A stretch of 64,000 bases of DNA, taken from contig NZ_JAGYVZ010000011.1 of NCBI RefSeq assembly GCF_018380615.1, positions 121,052 through 185,051 of the forward strand, given 5' to 3'. This document shows positions 60,974 through 64,000 of this stretch, in pieces; position 1 is the stretch's first letter; every line of letters starts with the position of its first letter. Source of the DNA: Flavobacterium psychroterrae. Its GTDB lineage: Bacteria > Bacteroidota > Bacteroidia > Flavobacteriales > Flavobacteriaceae. The notes under the pieces were generated by a model. It saw only the letters and a program-made list of their open reading frames with translations. It was not told the DNA's origin and did no database searches. Made by a program: the position numbers and the translations under genes.

Positions 60974-63823
60974 ATGAAAACAGATGCTTTTGCTTTAAGA
61001 CACATTGGCCCAAGAGAAACAGATCTTCAACACATGTTACAAACTATTGGAGTTGAATCGATCGAACAACTTGTTTACGAAACGCTTCCGGATGATATTC
61101 GTTTAAAAGCACCTTTAAACTTAGATCCAGCTATGACAGAATATGAGTTTTCGAACCATATTCAGCAATTGGGTAATAAAAATAAAATCTTCAAAACGTA
61201 TATTGGTTTAGGTTACAATCAGGCAATTGTTCCTGCTGTAATTCAACGTAATGTTTTTGAAAACCCGGGATGGTACACGGCTTACACGCCTTATCAGGCT
61301 GAAATTGCTCAAGGTCGTCTTGAAGCGATTTTGAATTTCCAAACAACTGTTATCGAGTTAACAGGAATGGAAATTGCAAATGCTTCTTTACTTGATGAAG
61401 GAACGGCTGCTGCCGAAGCTATGGCTTTGTTGCTTGACGTTCGTTCTCGTGATCAAAAGAAAAACAAGGTAAATAAATTTTTCGTTTCAGAAGAAATTCT
61501 TCCTCAAACACTTTCGGTTTTACAAACTCGTGCAACACCTATTGGAGTTGAATTAGTGATTGGAAACCATGAAACTTTTGATTTCTCTACTGAATTCTTC
61601 GGAGCTATTTTACAATACCCTGGAAAATACGGACAAGTTTACGATTACACTGCTTTTATCGAAAAAGCGGCTGCAAGCGAAATTAAAGTAGCCGTTGCTG
61701 CTGATATTTTAAGCTTAGCTAAATTAACTCCTCCGGGAGAAATGGGAGCTGCAGTTGTTGTAGGAACAACTCAACGTTTCGGAATTCCGTTAGGTTACGG
61801 TGGCCCACACGCTGCTTATTTTGCTACAAAAGACGAATACAAACGAAGCATGCCGGGACGTATTATTGGGGTAACTGTTGACACAAACGGAAACCGCGCT
61901 TTACGTATGGCTTTGCAAACTCGTGAACAACATATCAAGCGTGATAAAGCAACTTCAAACATTTGTACGGCTCAGGTTTTATTATCTGTAATGGCTGGAA
62001 TGTATGCGGTGTATCACGGACCAAAAGGTTTACAATATATTGCTAATAAAGTACACGCTGCTGCTGCAACTTTAGCAAACGAATTGAAAACTTTAGGTGT
62101 AGAACAATTGAACTCGGCTTTCTTTGATACTATTTTAGTAAAAGCTGATGCTAAAAAAGTAAAAGCGGTTGCAGAAGCAAACGAAGTAAACTTTTATTAT
62201 GTTGACGAAAATACGATCTCAATTTCGTTAAACGAAACTACAAGTATTTCTGATGTAAATGATATCATCACTATTTTTGCTGAAGCTCTTTCGTTACAGC
62301 CTACTACAATTTCTGATTTTACAGAAACAAATCATTATCCTGATTCAGTAAACAGAACTTCTGCTTTCTTAACGCATGATGTTTTCAACAAATACCATTC
62401 TGAGACGGCATTGATGCGTTACATCAAAATGTTAGAACGTAAAGATTTAGCATTGAATCACTCAATGATTTCGTTAGGTTCTTGTACGATGAAATTGAAT
62501 GCTGCTGCAGAAATGTTACCATTAAGTAACCCTAACTGGAACAACATTCACCCTTTTGCTCCGCTTGACCAAGCTCAGGGATATCAGGAAATGTTGAAAA
62601 AATTAGAACAGCAATTAAACGTAATTACAGGTTTTGCCGGAACTACTTTGCAGCCAAATTCTGGCGCGCAAGGAGAATATGCAGGACTTATGGTAATTCG
62701 TGCGTACCATCAATCTCGTGGAGACGATCACAGAAACATTGCTTTAATTCCTTCATCGGCTCACGGTACAAATCCTGCTTCTGCTGCAATGGCAGGAATG
62801 AAAGTTGTGGTTACAAAAACTTTAGAAAACGGAAATATCGACGTTGAAGATTTACGCGAAAAAGCAATTCTTCACAAAGACAATTTATCTTGTTTGATGG
62901 TAACCTATCCATCGACTCACGGAGTTTTTGAAAGTGCAATTCAGGAAATCACAAAATTAATCCACGATAATGGTGGACAAGTATATATGGACGGTGCAAA
63001 TATGAACGCGCAAGTTGGGTTAACAAATCCTGCTACAATTGGCGCTGACGTTTGTCACTTGAACTTACACAAAACATTCGCAATCCCTCACGGTGGTGGA
63101 GGTCCTGGTGTTGGCCCAATTTGTGTGGCGCCACAATTGGTTCCATTTTTACCAGGAAATCCGGTAATTCCAACAGGAGGAGAAACGGCAATCACAGCAA
63201 TTTCTGCTGCTCCTTGGGGATCTGCTTTAGTCTGTTTGATTTCTTACGGATACATCTGTATGTTAGGTGCCGATGGTTTAAAAAGTGCTACTGAACACGC
63301 GATTTTAAATGCTAACTACATCAAAGAAAAATTAAACGGACATTACGATACTCTATATTCTGGAGAAATGGGTCGTGCAGCTCACGAAATGATCTTAGAA
63401 TGTCGCCCTTTCAAACAAAAAGGAATCGAAGTAACGGATATCGCAAAACGTTTAATGGATTACGGTTTCCACGCGCCAACAGTTTCTTTTCCGGTTGCAG
63501 GAACTTTAATGATCGAACCAACTGAAAGTGAAAACTTAGAAGAATTAGATCGTTTTTGTGAGGCGATGATTTCTATCAGAAAAGAAATTGAAGCTGCAAC
63601 AATCGAAGACAGCAACAACGTATTGAAAAATTCTCCTCATACTTTAGCAATGTTAACTGCTGAGACCTGGGAATTTCCATATACAAGAGAACAAGCTGCT
63701 TTCCCATTAGAATATATCGCTGATAACAAATTTTGGCCTTCAGTTCGAAGAGCAGATGATGCTTTTGGAGATAGAAACCTAATTTGTAGCTGTGCTCCTA
63801 TTGAAGCTTATATGGAAAACTAA
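60974..63823 (+). CDS. gcvP: glycine dehydrogenase (decarboxylating), P protein
   Basis: The P protein of the glycine cleavage system uses pyridoxal phosphate to decarboxylate glycine and passes the aminomethyl group to the lipoyl H protein. The 949-residue single-chain form has both halves: an N-terminal region with [29 protein letters not shown] and [15 protein letters not shown], and a C-terminal half with the PLP lysine in [17 protein letters not shown] (Lys700). It is full length and starts at ATG. The gene appears monocistronic, and gcvT and gcvH are not adjacent. The expected CCCGACAG terminator after the stop has been disrupted by the IS element. Confidence 0.97.
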   Translation: MKTDAFALRHIGPRETDLQHMLQTIGVESIEQLVYETLPDDIRLKAPLNLDPAMTEYEFSNHIQQLGNKNKIFKTYIGLGYNQAIVPAVIQRNVFENPGWYTAYTPYQAEIAQGRLEAILNFQTTVIELTGMEIANASLLDEGTAAAEAMALLLDVRSRDQKKNKVNKFFVSEEILPQTLSVLQTRATPIGVELVIGNHETFDFSTEFFGAILQYPGKYGQVYDYTAFIEKAAASEIKVAVAADILSLAKLTPPGEMGAAVVVGTTQRFGIPLGYGGPHAAYFATKDEYKRSMPGRIIGVTVDTNGNRALRMALQTREQHIKRDKATSNICTAQVLLSVMAGMYAVYHGPKGLQYIANKVHAAAATLANELKTLGVEQLNSAFFDTILVKADAKKVKAVAEANEVNFYYVDENTISISLNETTSISDVNDIITIFAEALSLQPTTISDFTETNHYPDSVNRTSAFLTHDVFNKYHSETALMRYIKMLERKDLALNHSMISLGSCTMKLNAAAEMLPLSNPNWNNIHPFAPLDQAQGYQEMLKKLEQQLNVITGFAGTTLQPNSGAQGEYAGLMVIRAYHQSRGDDHRNIALIPSSAHGTNPASAAMAGMKVVVTKTLENGNIDVEDLREKAILHKDNLSCLMVTYPSTHGVFESAIQEITKLIHDNGGQVYMDGANMNAQVGLTNPATIGADVCHLNLHKTFAIPHGGGGPGVGPICVAPQLVPFLPGNPVIPTGGETAITAISAAPWGSALVCLISYGYICMLGADGLKSATEHAILNANYIKEKLNGHYDTLYSGEMGRAAHEMILECRPFKQKGIEVTDIAKRLMDYGFHAPTVSFPVAGTLMIEPTESENLEELDRFCEAMISIRKEIEAATIEDSNNVLKNSPHTLAMLTAETWEFPYTREQAAFPLEYIADNKFWPSVRRADDAFGDRNLICSCAPIEAYMEN

Positions 63824-63851
63824 GAAATAAAATTTTCTTTATAAAATATCC

Positions 63852-63873
63852 AAACCCGACAGATTTTAAAACT
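63852..63873 (+). terminator. broken CCCGACAG hairpin interrupted by IS element
   Basis: AAACCCGACAGATTTTAAAAC (63852-63872) is the left arm and loop of the same hairpin seen intact at 27870-27900 and 30971-31001. The closing CTGTCGGGTT is missing, and IS sequence begins at about 63874. It lies 28 bases past the gcvP stop. Confidence 0.7.
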
Positions 63874-64000
63874 TGAACTGCCCCCAAAAAGTTAGACACT
63901 ATTTGGGGGCATTTTTATGGAAAAAAGAGTAAAATATGATTATGAGTTTAAGCTTGGCTGTATAAATAAAGTTTTAAAAAACAACATTCCAGTTTATTCA
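63874..64000 (+). mobile_element. left end of an IS3-type insertion sequence
   Basis: The terminal sequence TGAACTGCCCCC followed by AAAAAGTTAGACAC is typical of IS3-family ends. GCCCCCAAA at 63880-63888 pairs with TTTGGGGGC at 63902-63910, a hairpin just before the transposase start that may limit its translation. Only the first 127 bases are in the window; the right end, target duplication and full transposase lie beyond it. Confidence 0.75.
63917..64000 (+). CDS. IS3-family transposase OrfA, N-terminal fragment
   Basis: The reading frame starts at ATG 63917, seven bases after the hairpin, and runs open to the window edge. The 28 visible residues MEKRVKYDYEFKLGCINKVL... are like the start of IS3 OrfA, the DNA-binding protein with a helix-turn-helix that is fused by frameshift to the DDE catalytic OrfB. 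The frameshift, leucine zipper and catalytic part are outside the window. Too little is seen to assign a subgroup. Confidence 0.65.
   Translation, partial: MEKRVKYDYEFKLGCINKVLKNNIPVYS

Overview
This AT-rich window is a chromosomal segment of a member of the Bacteroidota, most likely a Flavobacterium species close to the F. johnsoniae group (inference, from recognition of protein families and style, not from a search). Supporting signs are the ribosomal gene order, two SusC/SusD pairs, a PorP/SprF plus gliding-motility C-terminal (type IX secretion) pair, an S46 dipeptidyl-peptidase, promoters of the Bacteroidota type (TTTG, about 19 bases, then TAnnTTTG) and many short palindromic intergenic repeats. 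No tRNA, rRNA, CRISPR array or prophage was seen.

Layout. 1-6.3 kb, minus strand: the str genes rpsL, rpsG and fusA with rpsJ attached, closed by a strong hairpin. A separate promoter then drives rplC, rplD, rplW and rplB, which run off the left edge. 6.4-8.1 kb: an Omp85-like barrel protein. 8.2-17.8 kb: two tandem SusC/SusD operons with matching leaders, signal peptides and terminators, and no enzymes or sensors beside them. 17.8-34.8 kb: housekeeping and envelope genes (rlmB, rhomboid protease, rarA; a tight minus operon of GNAT, radC, yjjG and a secreted protein; mpl, a TPR protein, S46 peptidase, obgE, a CBS/DUF21 protein, adk, hpt). 35.0-39.2 kb: a sorbosone-dehydrogenase-like lipoprotein, a TonB-dependent receptor and a helical protein. 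39.3-46.7 kb: PorP/SprF, a very large HYR-repeat surface protein split by a frameshift, and two tandem AraC-type regulators. 46.9-53.8 kb: purK-purE, an M3 peptidase, a SanA-like protein and a cation/proton antiporter. 54-59 kb: a DUF1842 protein, then a same-strand cluster of GbsR/MarR regulator, four-helix membrane protein, DUF2071, DCC thiol oxidoreductase, TIGR01777 SDR and SRPBCC protein. 59-64 kb: a DUF1090 protein, a 500-base repeat-built desert, a UbiA-like protein, gcvP, and the left end of an IS3-type element at the right edge.

The most interesting points are these. (1) The 54.8-59 kb cluster carries two near-identical 26-base palindromes, one over the promoter of its own regulator and one before the next gene, so it looks like a self-regulated, uncharacterised envelope or redox system. 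(2) The HYR/T9SS adhesin reading frame is broken within a 20-base interval. (3) An IS3-type element sits inside a terminator hairpin of a family found intact at two other places here. (4) Several classes of structured intergenic repeats occur: TCCCGATA palindromes, AGCTCC/GGAGCT hairpin trains, a 78-base folded element, and arrays of short repeated words.

Functions are assigned from protein families recognised by eye. No database search or folding program was run.
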